Shown: positions 36,476-45,139, counted from the stretch's first letter. The stretch is DNA of 64,000 nt from an uncultured Flavobacteriaceae bacterium (GCA_947487895.1 CANKYF010000006.1:124001-188000); one strand, 5' to 3'. Made by a program: numbers and translations. Notes: generated from the letters alone by a model not told the origin.

Positions 36476-37177
36476 ATGAAGTTAGAAGCAACCGTATTAA
36501 ATGATAATCAAGAAATCCAAAACGCAATCATTGCGAAGATTAGAGATTTAATAAATTATAAGAATCTTGAGCCTGGAGATAAATTACCTTCAGAGCGTAT
36601 GTTAGCTGAAAAGTTTGAAGTTACTAGAAGTAACGTTAGAGATGCCATTCAAAAATTAGAATTCTATGGTCTATTAAAATCCATACCACAAAGTGGCACT
36701 TTTGTAGCCAATATAGGTGTAACTGCTTTAAATGGTATGATAGAAGATATTTTGAGACTAGATAAACCAGATTTTAAATCGTTGGTAGAAACAAGAATTC
36801 TTTTAGAGCTAAAAACAGCAAGTTTAGCTGCTACCAGAAGAACAGAAGCTGATTTAGAGCATATGAAAGAAACACTAGATGCTTATAACAAAAAGGTAAT
36901 GAATAATGAAGATGCTGTACAAGAAGATTTGTTGTTTCATTTGGCTATAGCAAAAGCAAGTGGTAATAGTACTATGAATACATTGATGTTAACTATAACG
37001 CCAGAGATTATTACCAATTTTGAAAAGTATCACGTATGTGATGAGGATCAGGCTTTTATAGGTATTCAGGAGCACACTGATATTTTTGAAGCTATAAAAA
37101 ATCAAGAACCAACTTTGGCTAAAGAAAAAATGAAAATTCATTTTAAAGCATTATACCAGTATTGTTATAGTGTTTAA
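36476..37177 (+). CDS. GntR-family regulator, FadR (FCD) subfamily, probable alginate-locus regulator
   Basis: The N-terminal winged helix-turn-helix (residues about 12-80) has the family pattern LEPGDKLPSERMLAEKFEVTRSNVRDAIQKLEFYGLL. The helical FCD ligand-binding domain follows, with likely metal or ligand residues in LLFHLAIAKASGN, EHTDIFEAI and MKIHFKAL. Members of this subfamily often sense sugar acids. The gene sits between the lyase/sus operon and the KDG-forming enzymes, next to palindromes shared with both regulated promoters. Repression relieved by KDG or DEH is the likely mode (inference). Confidence 0.92.
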   Translation: MKLEATVLNDNQEIQNAIIAKIRDLINYKNLEPGDKLPSERMLAEKFEVTRSNVRDAIQKLEFYGLLKSIPQSGTFVANIGVTALNGMIEDILRLDKPDFKSLVETRILLELKTASLAATRRTEADLEHMKETLDAYNKKVMNNEDAVQEDLLFHLAIAKASGNSTMNTLMLTITPEIITNFEKYHVCDEDQAFIGIQEHTDIFEAIKNQEPTLAKEKMKIHFKALYQYCYSV

Positions 37178-37199
37178 TAGATAGATATAGATATAATTG

Positions 37200-37420
37200 A
37201 AGTTAGGAAGTGCACGCCATAACTTTAGTTTAAATAATTAGGAGGGAAGTAAATACCTAAACGTATTTCTTCATAAGATTAATAGAGCTTTTTTTGATGC
37301 TTTGAGCATCCACTCTTAAAGCAATAAGGATAATTAAATAGTTTATTTTAAGTGAATGTTGATTTTTATCAGCAACTAGATACTATTGTCTAATTTTAAG
37401 TGAAACAAAAATATAAGTAT
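37200..37420 (+). ncRNA. Structured leader of the MFS transporter, related to the susC leader
   Basis: A hairpin at 37200-37225 pairs AAGTTAGG with CC-A-TAACTT, and its loop contains GTGCACG. GGAGGGAAGTAAA follows at 37241-37253. Both blocks recur in the susC leader, while the stem sequence differs. Further hairpins are GATGC/GCATC near 37300 and TGTTGAT/ATCAGCA near 37360. The block lies about 168 bases before the ATG, against about 159 at susC. No terminator separates it from gntR. Confidence 0.5.
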
Positions 37421-38713
37421 ATGAAATTAAAAGGTTTAAGGTGGTGGATAATTGGGCTTATTTTCTTGGCAACTGTTATCAATTATATAGATAGAACAGC
37501 ATTTGCACTATTATGGCCAGAAATGGGTAAAGATCTAGGCATGGATAATTCAGATTATGCCATTATGCTAAACATCTTTATGGCAACTTATGCAATAGGT
37601 AAGTTTGCTTCTGGAAAGTTATATGACGTTATAGGTACGCGTTTAGGTTTTACAGTGTCTATCATTGTATGGTCATTAGCATCTGTATTTCATGCATTTG
37701 CAAGAGGGTTAGTGTCACTTTCAGTAGTTAGGGCTCTGTTAGGTTTAGGTGAAGCTGGTAATTGGCCAGGAGCCGTTAAAAGTAATGGAGAGTGGTTCCC
37801 TATAAAAGAAAGAGCCACAGCACAAGGCATTTTTAATGCTGGAGCTTCTATAGGAAATGTAATTGCACCTTTTGTAATTGTGTTTTTGTATTCGCAGTTT
37901 GGATGGAAAACAACCTATATCATTTTAGGACTTGTAGGTATGCTTTGGGTTATTCCTTGGTTGTTTATAAATAAAGCAAAACCAGAAAATCATTCATGGA
38001 TTACAGACAAAGAAAAAGCTCTTATTTTAAATGATAGAATAGAAAGAAATGAAGAAGAAGAAGAAAGGGCAGAAAAGCCTAAAGGTTTAACTATAAAACA
38101 ATTATTAAGCCATAGAGAATCTTGGGGTGTTTTATCCTGTAGGTTTTTTATTGAACCTATTTGGTGGTTTTTTGTTGGATGGATGCCTATTTATCTAGCC
38201 GATAAATTTGGGCTAAATATTAAAGAAACACAAACTATCTGGATTTCATATTTAATGGCAGCTACTGGCAGTATACTTGGAGGTATGTTTACAGGAGCTT
38301 TAATGAAAAGGTTGTCTGTAGATGCCTCAAGAAAAATAGCTATAACAATTGGGGGTATACTAATTTTAGTTGCTTTTGTAGGGATAATAACAATGGTAAG
38401 AGAAGATAACTTTATGACGTTTATCTACCTAGCAGGTCTTGCGTTGTTTGGTTTTCAATTTGCTATTGGTAACATTCAAACTATTTCTAGCGATTTATTT
38501 AGAGGACCATCTGTAGGTACATTAGCAGGTATGGCTGGTACTGTTGCAGCAGTCTCCCCTATGATAATGAATTGGTTTGTTGGTAAAATAACAACAAGTT
38601 CATACACACCAGCATTTATTGCTATATGTGTTTCAGTAGCATTAGGGGTTTTATCAATCTTTTTATTTATAAAAAATATAGGACCAGTTAGAAAGAACGT
38701 AGAAAAATTATAA
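37421..38713 (+). CDS. MFS transporter, hexuronate (ExuT-like) type
   Basis: This is an inner-membrane permease of the anion:cation symporter family with about 12 helices. I start at the ATG 37421 rather than an upstream GTG, because MKLKGLRWWIIGLIFLATVINYIDRTAFALL is the usual N-terminus. Motifs include INYIDRTA in helix 1, GLGEAGNWPGAVKSNGEWFP and RATAQGIFNAGASIGN, all typical of hexuronate and galactonate carriers. In this locus it probably imports unsaturated uronate or DEH from the periplasm. SDR genes follow after 29 bp. Confidence 0.92.
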   Translation: MKLKGLRWWIIGLIFLATVINYIDRTAFALLWPEMGKDLGMDNSDYAIMLNIFMATYAIGKFASGKLYDVIGTRLGFTVSIIVWSLASVFHAFARGLVSLSVVRALLGLGEAGNWPGAVKSNGEWFPIKERATAQGIFNAGASIGNVIAPFVIVFLYSQFGWKTTYIILGLVGMLWVIPWLFINKAKPENHSWITDKEKALILNDRIERNEEEEERAEKPKGLTIKQLLSHRESWGVLSCRFFIEPIWWFFVGWMPIYLADKFGLNIKETQTIWISYLMAATGSILGGMFTGALMKRLSVDASRKIAITIGGILILVAFVGIITMVREDNFMTFIYLAGLALFGFQFAIGNIQTISSDLFRGPSVGTLAGMAGTVAAVSPMIMNWFVGKITTSSYTPAFIAICVSVALGVLSIFLFIKNIGPVRKNVEKL

Positions 38714-38742
38714 TCAATTAAACAAGTAAAAAAATAAAGAAT

Positions 38743-39507
38743 ATGGATAAATCAAATAAAGAAGTAGCGGTAATCACTGGAGCTACTGGAGGTATTGGAT
38801 TTCAAGTAGCTAAGAGGCTTGGAGAAGACGGATATATTGTAGTTTTAAATGGTATTCAAGATGAAATAGGTGCTGAGAGGGTACAAGAGTTAACTTCTGA
38901 AGGAATTCAGGCAGAATACTATGGTTTTGATGTAACAAAAGAAGAAGCGGTAACTTCAAATATCAAAAAAATAGGTGAAAAATATGGTAAAATTGATGTG
39001 CTTATAAACAATGCGGGTGGACTAGGAGGAAGGTCTAGATTTGAAGACATGACCACTGAATTTTATAGGTTTGTTATGGCTTTAAACTTAGATTCAACAT
39101 TTTTTGCGTCTAGAGCAGCCATACCATTTCTTAAAAAGAGTGATAATGCCTCAATAATTAACTACACATCAAATGCAGGATGGAATGCTGGAGGCCCCGG
39201 TGCTGGAATTTATGGGACATCTAAAGCAGCAGTGCATACTATCACCAGAGCATTGGCAAAAGATTTAGCCGAATATGGAATTAGAGTAAACGCTGTATCT
39301 CCAGGTACAATAGATACTGATTTTCATAAGCAAATTAAATCTACTAAACCAGAGGTTTTCGCCTCTTGGAAAAATAACATTATGTTAGGGCGTCTTGGGC
39401 AACCAGAAGAAGTAGCTGGGGTAGTGTCTTTTTTAGCTAGTAAAGACGCTTCTTTTATAACAGCTGAGACTGTTCAAGTTGGAGGTGGACAAGGCTTAGG
39501 AATATAA
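38743..39507 (+). CDS. Short-chain dehydrogenase/reductase, candidate DEH reductase (1)
   Basis: Classical SDR of 254 residues. The cofactor motif TGATGGIG is at 13-20 and NNAGG follows the beta4 strand. The catalytic Ser is in NYTSNAG and the Tyr/Lys pair in YGTSK, with GIRVNAVSPGTIDT after it. The asparagine NG after the second beta strand (VVLNG) leaves NADH or NADPH use open. DEH must be reduced to KDG in alginate catabolism, and one of the two SDRs here should do it. Which one is not decidable from sequence. Confidence 0.85.
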   Translation: MDKSNKEVAVITGATGGIGFQVAKRLGEDGYIVVLNGIQDEIGAERVQELTSEGIQAEYYGFDVTKEEAVTSNIKKIGEKYGKIDVLINNAGGLGGRSRFEDMTTEFYRFVMALNLDSTFFASRAAIPFLKKSDNASIINYTSNAGWNAGGPGAGIYGTSKAAVHTITRALAKDLAEYGIRVNAVSPGTIDTDFHKQIKSTKPEVFASWKNNIMLGRLGQPEEVAGVVSFLASKDASFITAETVQVGGGQGLGI

Positions 39508-39559
39508 TGTTACACATATGAAGTTAAATTTTCAACGATATGTAATTTAGTATAAACTT

Positions 39560-40315
39560 ATGAAAAAATTAATTGGAAAGATTGCGGTTGTTACAGGTGG
39601 TTCTAGAGATATAGGAAGAGCTATCTCTGTAAAACTTGCGATAGAAGGAGCAAAGGTGGTTGTGAATTATTTTAATTCTGAAATTGGTGCTAAAGAAACC
39701 GTTGAAGAAATTAAAGCTTTAGGAGGAGAAGCTGTTGCTATTAAAGCAGATGTTTCAAAACTAACCGATATAGAAAAGTTAAAAACTCAAACCATTGTAG
39801 CTTTTGGTAATAGAATAGATATTTTAGTAAATAATGCGGGAGGTCTTATAGCAAGAAAATCGTTGCAGGAATTAGACGAATCATTTTATGATTTGGTCTT
39901 AGGTGTTAATTTTAAATCTACAGTTTTTGCGACACAAGCTTTTATGCCTTTGCTGAATGATAGAGGAGCAATTATTAATATATCTTCGCAAGCAGCACGT
40001 GATGGAGGTGGAGCTGGCTCTTCTTTATATGCATCATCTAAAGGTGCTGTAACAACTTTTACGAGAGCTATGGCAAAAGAGTTGGGGTCAAAGGGAATAA
40101 GAGTGAATGCCATTTGCCCAGGATTGATTGGTACAAAATTTCATGACGATTTTACTAAAGATGCAATAAGAGAAAAGGTAGCTGGTGCAACACCTTTGCG
40201 TAGAGAAGGGAAAGCTAAAGAAGTGGCAGATCTAGTTGCTTATTTGGCTACAAATGAATCTTCATTTATTACAGGAAATAATATTGATATTAATGGAGGT
40301 TTAGCGTTCTCTTGA
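39560..40315 (+). CDS. Short-chain dehydrogenase/reductase, candidate DEH reductase (2)
   Basis: Second classical SDR, 251 residues, with TGGSRDIGRAIS (cofactor), NNAGG, NISSQAARDGG (Ser) and YASSK (Tyr/Lys). After the second beta strand it reads VVVNYFNSE, the Asn-Tyr type common in FabG-like and DEH reductases. It is only moderately like its neighbour, so the pair is not a recent duplication. It belongs to the same run as the transporter and KdgK. It could reduce DEH, or a related uronate released from other polysaccharides. Confidence 0.85.
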   Translation: MKKLIGKIAVVTGGSRDIGRAISVKLAIEGAKVVVNYFNSEIGAKETVEEIKALGGEAVAIKADVSKLTDIEKLKTQTIVAFGNRIDILVNNAGGLIARKSLQELDESFYDLVLGVNFKSTVFATQAFMPLLNDRGAIINISSQAARDGGGAGSSLYASSKGAVTTFTRAMAKELGSKGIRVNAICPGLIGTKFHDDFTKDAIREKVAGATPLRREGKAKEVADLVAYLATNESSFITGNNIDINGGLAFS

Positions 40316-40419
40316 GTAAAAGAAAACGATTCAAATGATTTGATTATCCCCACGTCTATCGTTAAAAATTTAAATAGTAAAAATGTACTTTTTCGATTTG
40401 AAATTTCAGAAACACATAA

Positions 40420-41433
40420 ATGAAATTTAAAACTAAACGCATTGTCACTTTTGGAGAAGTCATGATGAGGCTTTCTCCTCCAGGATATGCAAAATTCTCA
40501 CAAACTACTTCTTTAGATATAGATTATGGAGGAGGTGAGGCAAATGTAGCAATTGCTTTGGCGTATATGGGAATAGAAGCTTGTCATGTTACTAGACTTC
40601 CTAATAACCTTATTGGTCGGTCTGCTACTCAATACTTAAGGCATCATTGGGTAGATACCAATCATGTTTTATATGGAGATACAAAAATGGGGTTTTACTT
40701 TTTGGAAAAAGGTGCTGTACACCGTTCCAGTGAGGTTGTTTATGAAAGACACGATTCAGCTTTTTCAAAAATAAAGTTAGAAATGCTTTGTTGGGAAGAG
40801 ATTTTAGAGGGTGCTGATTGGTTTCATTGGACAGGCATAACTCCCGCGGTTTCTCAAGGCGCTGCCGAATCTTGTCTAAAAGCCATTCAAGTAGCTAATT
40901 CTTTAGGGATTACGGTATCTGGTGATATCCATTCCAGAAAGAGTCTTTGGAAATATGGTTTGTCACAGCAAGAAGTGATCCCCGATTTAGTTGCTGGTTC
41001 CAACGTAGTTATAGCTAGTACTTATGATATTCATGATATTTTTGAAATTGGAAATCCAGACATGGATTTTGAGGCAAGTGCAAAAGCTCTACAAGAAAAA
41101 TTTCCGTTAGTCCATAAGGTCGCTGATAAAGATAGGGAAGTACTTAGTGCCTCACATAATAGAATAAAAGGTAAAATGTGGAATGGTAAAGAGCTTCTTA
41201 ATTCCCCATCTTATGATGTGACTCATATTGTAGACCGGGTTGGTACTGGAGATGCATATTCTGCTGGATTAATTTATAGCTTAGTTAACCAAAAAACAGA
41301 TGAAGTAGCTTTGAAATATGCTGCTGCCACTTGTGCTTTGAAGCATACAGTAGAAGGAGATGCTAATATGGTGTCTGAAGAAGATGTTGCAGAACTAGTG
41401 AAAGGCATTGGTTCAGGTAAAATAAAAAGATAA
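40420..41433 (+). CDS. PfkB-family sugar kinase, divergent KdgK paralogue
   Basis: 2-keto-3-deoxygluconate kinases make KDPG. The N-terminal half matches the second KdgK of this window closely (GEVMMRLSPPGYAKFSQ, YGGGEANVAIALA, FHWTGITPAVSQGA). The catalytic base is kept (VGTGDAYSAG, Asp278). Several positions differ: the substrate motif DxNxR is DIHSR (169-173), the nucleotide motif GNEED is replaced by ASTYD (199-203), and the TTLRG strand is VADKDRE. It may have altered specificity or low activity. It ends the run of pathway genes before a terminator. Confidence 0.85.
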   Translation: MKFKTKRIVTFGEVMMRLSPPGYAKFSQTTSLDIDYGGGEANVAIALAYMGIEACHVTRLPNNLIGRSATQYLRHHWVDTNHVLYGDTKMGFYFLEKGAVHRSSEVVYERHDSAFSKIKLEMLCWEEILEGADWFHWTGITPAVSQGAAESCLKAIQVANSLGITVSGDIHSRKSLWKYGLSQQEVIPDLVAGSNVVIASTYDIHDIFEIGNPDMDFEASAKALQEKFPLVHKVADKDREVLSASHNRIKGKMWNGKELLNSPSYDVTHIVDRVGTGDAYSAGLIYSLVNQKTDEVALKYAAATCALKHTVEGDANMVSEEDVAELVKGIGSGKIKR

Positions 41434-41533
41434 AAGTATAATAACTTGAAATTTGAGTGATTTTTATTGAAATGCAGATTCGGATTTCTTTAATTCTTCA
41501 ATCAGTGAGTTCGTCATTTTTCTTTACAATTTA

Positions 41534-41566
41534 AAAGTCAAATACTAAAGTATTTGACTTTTTTTA
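41534..41566 (+). terminator. Rho-independent terminator at the end of the alginate locus
   Basis: AAAGTCAAATACT and AGTATTTGACTTT form a perfect stem around AA, followed by a T run. Nothing else convincing lies in 41434-41744, apart from a 17-codon reverse frame judged too short. Confidence 0.88.
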
Positions 41567-41744
41567 TGGACTATTATAATTTAAGATTTGGTCTGTTCCT
41601 CTCTTCATTTTGTTAAATGCGATGAAACTATTCTCAACTATTTAGAAAAAATAGTAAAAAATGTGTCCTTTTTCTAAAAAAGATTGCTTCTGTATGTATA
41701 AGGGGGAAAAGTTCGTCCATTTAATGTCCTAAACAAAAAATACT

Positions 41745-42095
41745 ATGGGATTCTTTAACAATATTTTATATCAGGTTTTTAGAGGGTTTATTTTTTTAAT
41801 TAAAATTTCAACAATCATTTTTGGTGGTTTAGTGGTAATGGTTATTTCTGGTTATTTCGAAATGGAAGTGGTCCAAGCTTTTTATCCAGAATTATATAGA
41901 GTTGATGGACTGTGGTACTTATCAATTCCATTTTGTTTGGTGGCTTGTTTTGAGCTAACTAAAGTCTATTTGATTTTTATTCATAAGTCTTATATAGATG
42001 CTTCTAATTCAAACTATTTAGCAAGTCGAAAAGATTTTTTAAGACTTAGATATTTTTTAATATCACTGTCTTTTATTTATCTATGCTTTGTTTGA
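41745..42095 (+). CDS. Small membrane protein of unknown function
   Basis: The 116-residue protein has three likely membrane segments: LIKISTIIFGGLVVMVISG, LWYLSIPFCLVACFELTKV and FLISLSFIYLCFV. Charged residues lie between them (SRKDFLRLRY). It carries no motif I recognise. It is the first gene beyond the alginate locus terminator and the first of the accessory stretch. The GC-rich structured element starts directly at its stop codon. Confidence 0.65.
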   Translation: MGFFNNILYQVFRGFIFLIKISTIIFGGLVVMVISGYFEMEVVQAFYPELYRVDGLWYLSIPFCLVACFELTKVYLIFIHKSYIDASNSNYLASRKDFLRLRYFLISLSFIYLCFV

Positions 42096-42096
42096 A

Positions 42097-42252
42097 ACAG
42101 TCCTAGCAGGATATGCCCGAAAAGAGCTATCACAGGCGATTGCTGGTCGGTGCGTGAGGGATAGTAGTGGAAAGCCCACAGCGCGCACTGTAATGGAATG
42201 AAAGTGTGCGCGAGGACTTGTAGCGAATAGCCCGACCCTTGTGGTCACGCCA
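42097..42252. ncRNA. GC-rich structured intergenic element
   Basis: About 155 bases of much higher G+C than the surroundings. A 9-bp stem pairs GCGCGCACT (42181-42189) with AGTGTGCGC (42203-42211). The motif TAG-T/C-G-x-A-x-AGCCC occurs twice (TAGTGGAAAGCCC and TAGCGAATAGCCC), and GCCCGA also near the 5' end. It runs from the stop of the membrane protein to the 3' end of the reverse-strand lipoprotein gene. I recall elements of this look in intergenic regions of other flavobacteria; whether it belongs to a named RNA family such as Flavo-1 needs an Rfam search. Confidence 0.55.
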
Positions 42253-42260
42253 AAAAAAAT

Positions 42261-43151
42261 CTAGTAATATGCGATCTCTCTCACTTCAATGGCCGTTACT
42301 TTTCCTTCTCTAAAGTGCTTTTTCTCTATCCAGTTGCCTTGGGTGTCGTAACGATATTCATACTTGAGAATGCTGCCCCTACCTGTGTCATAGGTTATTA
42401 CATCTCTATTCTTGTTGTGGGTGTACTCTTGTTTTGTTTGACCTTCTTGATCTGGCATAGAGGTAATTACTTGGGCGGGAAGACCAGCAGCATCGTAGGT
42501 ATAATTCATTGTAAGGGTATGAACGCCATCTTGTGTGAGCATCTTGCGCTCTAGAGGTTTTCCTTCCTTATTATTCTTGTATTCATTGCGTCTTGTCACT
42601 TTTTCATTAAGGTATTCTGTATCGCTCACGATGTGCCCATTTTTATCAAGTACATTTTCTGTTTTTCCTGTTTCATTCCCATCCTGGTCATATTGCGTGG
42701 CTACAATAAGGGTGTTTTCTTTGTTTACAATATGTACTTCTTTTGTATTATTTGTTTTATAATCAACGGTAACGGTGGTTTGGTCTGGCTGGTCTGAGGT
42801 GTAGCTATAAGCCATATCAATCACGGCTTGTCCTGTTTTTGTAAGGCGCTTTTCTGTGGTGAGAAATCCTGATGTGTTGAAAAGTTTGAGACTTTCTATT
42901 TTGTAATGTTCTGGAATGATCTGTGTGTCTCCTTCTCTATTTGCATAAGACTTTGTGGCTACCGACTTTACGTTTCCTTTTAAATTAAATAGCTCTAGAT
43001 CATTATTTTGGTTTGGGGTGCTAGCGGGCATAGACTGTTCTTGAGAGGTGGGTGCTTCTTGTTTTACTTTGGTTTGGTCTTGTTTATTTGAATCTGCACA
43101 GGCTGTACTCAGGCTGGAGATAATGGTCAGGGATACGATGATTGATTTCAT
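42261..43151 (-). CDS. Lipoprotein with YD/RHS-like repeats (copy 1)
   Basis: The signal ends in LSTAC. After a low-complexity linker, the protein consists of beta strands in short repeats of the type Y-x-x-D-x-x-G-x-x and N-x-x-G (for example YDQDGNETGK, LDKNGHIVSD, YTYDAAGLPAQ, YRYDTQGNWIEKK). It ends GKVTAIEVREIAYY. It shares the start (LKGNVKSV) and the end (NWIEKK to REI-YY) with the next gene, so the two are paralogues. The G+C content is visibly above that of the core genes. The function is unknown; such repeats form wrapped beta structures at the surface. Confidence 0.75.
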   Translation of the reverse strand: MKSIIVSLTIISSLSTACADSNKQDQTKVKQEAPTSQEQSMPASTPNQNNDLELFNLKGNVKSVATKSYANREGDTQIIPEHYKIESLKLFNTSGFLTTEKRLTKTGQAVIDMAYSYTSDQPDQTTVTVDYKTNNTKEVHIVNKENTLIVATQYDQDGNETGKTENVLDKNGHIVSDTEYLNEKVTRRNEYKNNKEGKPLERKMLTQDGVHTLTMNYTYDAAGLPAQVITSMPDQEGQTKQEYTHNKNRDVITYDTGRGSILKYEYRYDTQGNWIEKKHFREGKVTAIEVREIAYY

Positions 43152-43190
43152 AATTATGTATTGTCTTTAAATTTTTAAAATAAGTAGGAT

Positions 43191-44078
43191 TTAGTTATAA
43201 TATGTAATTTCTCTTGTGTCGATAAAGGTGAGTTGTTCTCCGTTGTATTCTTTCTTTTCTATCCAGTTGTTATGGTCGTCATAGCTATATACATAGCGCG
43301 TGGATGTTCTTTGGGGAGGTGCTGGGGTTTCAGTTACAAGGTCTCCTTGTGTGTTGTATATTCTCTGAACGCTAGGGCGGCTAGCATTATCTACAGTGAG
43401 GGTTAGGGTTACGTCTTCCTCTAGACCATCTTGCGAGTAGCTATGTGTTGTGGTTTGAATAAGATTACCACTTGCATCAAAGTCTTTACGAGTGGCTACT
43501 TTACCTGCGGTAATGTAGGTAAATGCATTTGAGTTGCCTTTCACACCGTTTCTAAAAATGGTTGTGTTTTGTATTCGACCGTTACTGTCTAGGGTATTTT
43601 CTTTTACTTGTAATGCTTCTCCTTGCTCATTGAAATACGTCTGAGACCGTAGTATTCCTTTTTTCCAAGTTTGCTTCATCACTAGCATTCCTGCTTTATT
43701 TGTGGTGGTAACGACTGTCTCACTGGGTGTAGCAGTGGTGTATTTATAGTCTAAATAGTAGGTTTCTTCTCCATTTGCATCTAGGTTTTTGACGTTTTGC
43801 ATTGTACCACCCTCGTTATAGGTATATACTGATATATCCTCAAGATTTTCCTCTTGAGGGGTTGAGGAAGTATCACTCGTTGCATAGGTTTTTTGCGTTA
43901 GAGTTTTAACGGGTCCCTTCAAGTTATTTTGCGTTAGGTGATTGATTTTATTATTCATTGATTTTGTATCTTTTTGCGTCGTGTTTAGGGATATGCTCTT
44001 ATCAGATATGTTTTGATTTTGCTGGGAATTTGCTATGGAGAAAGCGATAAGCATTGCATTGACTATTTGAATTTTCAT
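43191..44078 (-). CDS. Secreted YD/RHS-like repeat protein (copy 2)
   Basis: This is a paralogue of the preceding entry, 39 bp upstream of it on the same strand. The N-terminal segment is a signal peptide (QIVNAMLIAFSIANSQQ) without lipobox. The repeats have the same style (YNEGGTMQNVKN, LDSNGRIQNT, YSYDDHNNWIEKK), and the C-terminus is FIDTREITYYN. LKGPVKTLTQKTYA matches LKGNVKSVATKSYA of copy 1. The two probably form one transcript. No enzymatic motif is visible. Confidence 0.7.
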   Translation of the reverse strand: MKIQIVNAMLIAFSIANSQQNQNISDKSISLNTTQKDTKSMNNKINHLTQNNLKGPVKTLTQKTYATSDTSSTPQEENLEDISVYTYNEGGTMQNVKNLDANGEETYYLDYKYTTATPSETVVTTTNKAGMLVMKQTWKKGILRSQTYFNEQGEALQVKENTLDSNGRIQNTTIFRNGVKGNSNAFTYITAGKVATRKDFDASGNLIQTTTHSYSQDGLEEDVTLTLTVDNASRPSVQRIYNTQGDLVTETPAPPQRTSTRYVYSYDDHNNWIEKKEYNGEQLTFIDTREITYYN

Positions 44079-44162
44079 CTTGTAGGTTTATTTTTAATTG
44101 TTTTGAATCTGCATTTAGGTGTTTAAATTATATCTCAAATATACTTTATGAAATATGCGTAA

Positions 44163-44185
44163 AGTCTCAATCTTTTTATGAGACT
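44163..44185. terminator. GTCTCA-type hairpin (1)
   Basis: AGTCTCA and TGAGACT pair around nine bases. On the minus strand it follows the 44247-44759 gene and could terminate it. Similar hairpins lie at 44975-44996 and 47493-47518. Confidence 0.45.
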
Positions 44186-44246
44186 ACATTAGCAAGGTGT
44201 ACATAGATGGTAAGCATTTATTATATAGATATGCCGTACGATTAAA

Positions 44247-44759
44247 TTACATTTTAAATTCTGTCACTTCGTAGTCCACTAGCGTCCAGTTCTTTTTATT
44301 ATAGCGAAATTTGCCATAGCAATTAACATTTTCAGTTTTGAAAAAAAGGTCAAAATTGAGCGTATCTGCCTTGAATTCAAATACATTAAAAACGATTACA
44401 TCATCAATATTTGCTTCTTGTACTTCTGCTGTGGTCATCATCTTTACTTTTTGGTCATATTTTTTCACATTAAGAGTTGCTGGAATTTTTTCTGAAATCT
44501 GAATCTTTGCGGGCACACGCGCTGACACTTCTTGATGGAATATTCCCTGTAATCTGGGCAAATCTATAATGTGTTGTACCACCTGGTCAATAGCTGGCAC
44601 CTCTTGGGTGTGTTTTGAAACTGGAATTTCATATGTGGTGGACAGTGTAGCTTCGGCATTGGATTTTTTGACATTTTCTGCACAAGACAGTATAGCCAAG
44701 AGCGCTATTAATAATAGGCTGGAATATGCTATTTCTGATGTTTTACTTATAGAACTCAT
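44247..44759 (-). CDS. Orphan lipoprotein
   Basis: The signal YSSLLLIALLAILSC gives a lipoprotein of about 140 mature residues. The C-terminal part is a beta-rich domain (DDVIVFNVFEFKADTLNFDLFFKTENVNCYGKF) ending NKKNWTLVDYEVTEFKM. I recognise no family. It is transcribed toward the YD-like pair, separated by 168 bp and a hairpin. Confidence 0.65.
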   Translation of the reverse strand: MSSISKTSEIAYSSLLLIALLAILSCAENVKKSNAEATLSTTYEIPVSKHTQEVPAIDQVVQHIIDLPRLQGIFHQEVSARVPAKIQISEKIPATLNVKKYDQKVKMMTTAEVQEANIDDVIVFNVFEFKADTLNFDLFFKTENVNCYGKFRYNKKNWTLVDYEVTEFKM

Positions 44760-45139
44760 CTTGACTTTTTATTTTTTTGCTATAGGCGAAAGGTAAATCT
44801 TTAAAATTCATAAACTATAGACTGTATTCAAACCCCTATCAGATCTTTCCTAAAAGATACCTGATTGTATGCTATTTTAAGATTTTGGCAACTGTAGGCA
44901 TTTCAGAAAGGAGATACATCAAGGCATCATAAACTTTGATATATCCAAATGTAATGTTCGCTTGATTATAACGTGTCTCATCCCTTTGTATGAGACATCA
45001 TACTCACGCCCACGATCTATCTTAGCTACATAAAGGCAGCCCTGTGTTTCTTAACTATCAATAAATGAGAGCAGTGTGTGGTTTTTTCGCTTAAAGCAAA
45101 AGGACATACAGCCCGCTTTACACTCAAAATGATCCTATA
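44760..45139. other. Intergenic region with one GTCTCA-type hairpin (2)
   Basis: No gene is seen in these 380 bases between divergent genes. A hairpin at 44975-44996 pairs GTCTCAT with ATGAGAC around eight bases. No TAnnTTTG promoter is convincing on either strand. Confidence 0.5.

Noticed and set aside
37160-37199. Promoter TATAATTG directly before the MFS leader
   Set aside because: One base off the -7 consensus and no TTG at proper spacing; read-through from gntR is equally likely.
41464-41517. Reverse frame of 17 codons (MTNSLIEELKKSESAFQ)
   Set aside because: It looks protein-like but is too short, lies near a terminator, and has no supporting signal.
42315-42762. Plus-strand frames opposite the YD-like lipoprotein
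   Set aside because: They are antisense to a gene with a clear lipoprotein signal and repeats; composition does not support coding.
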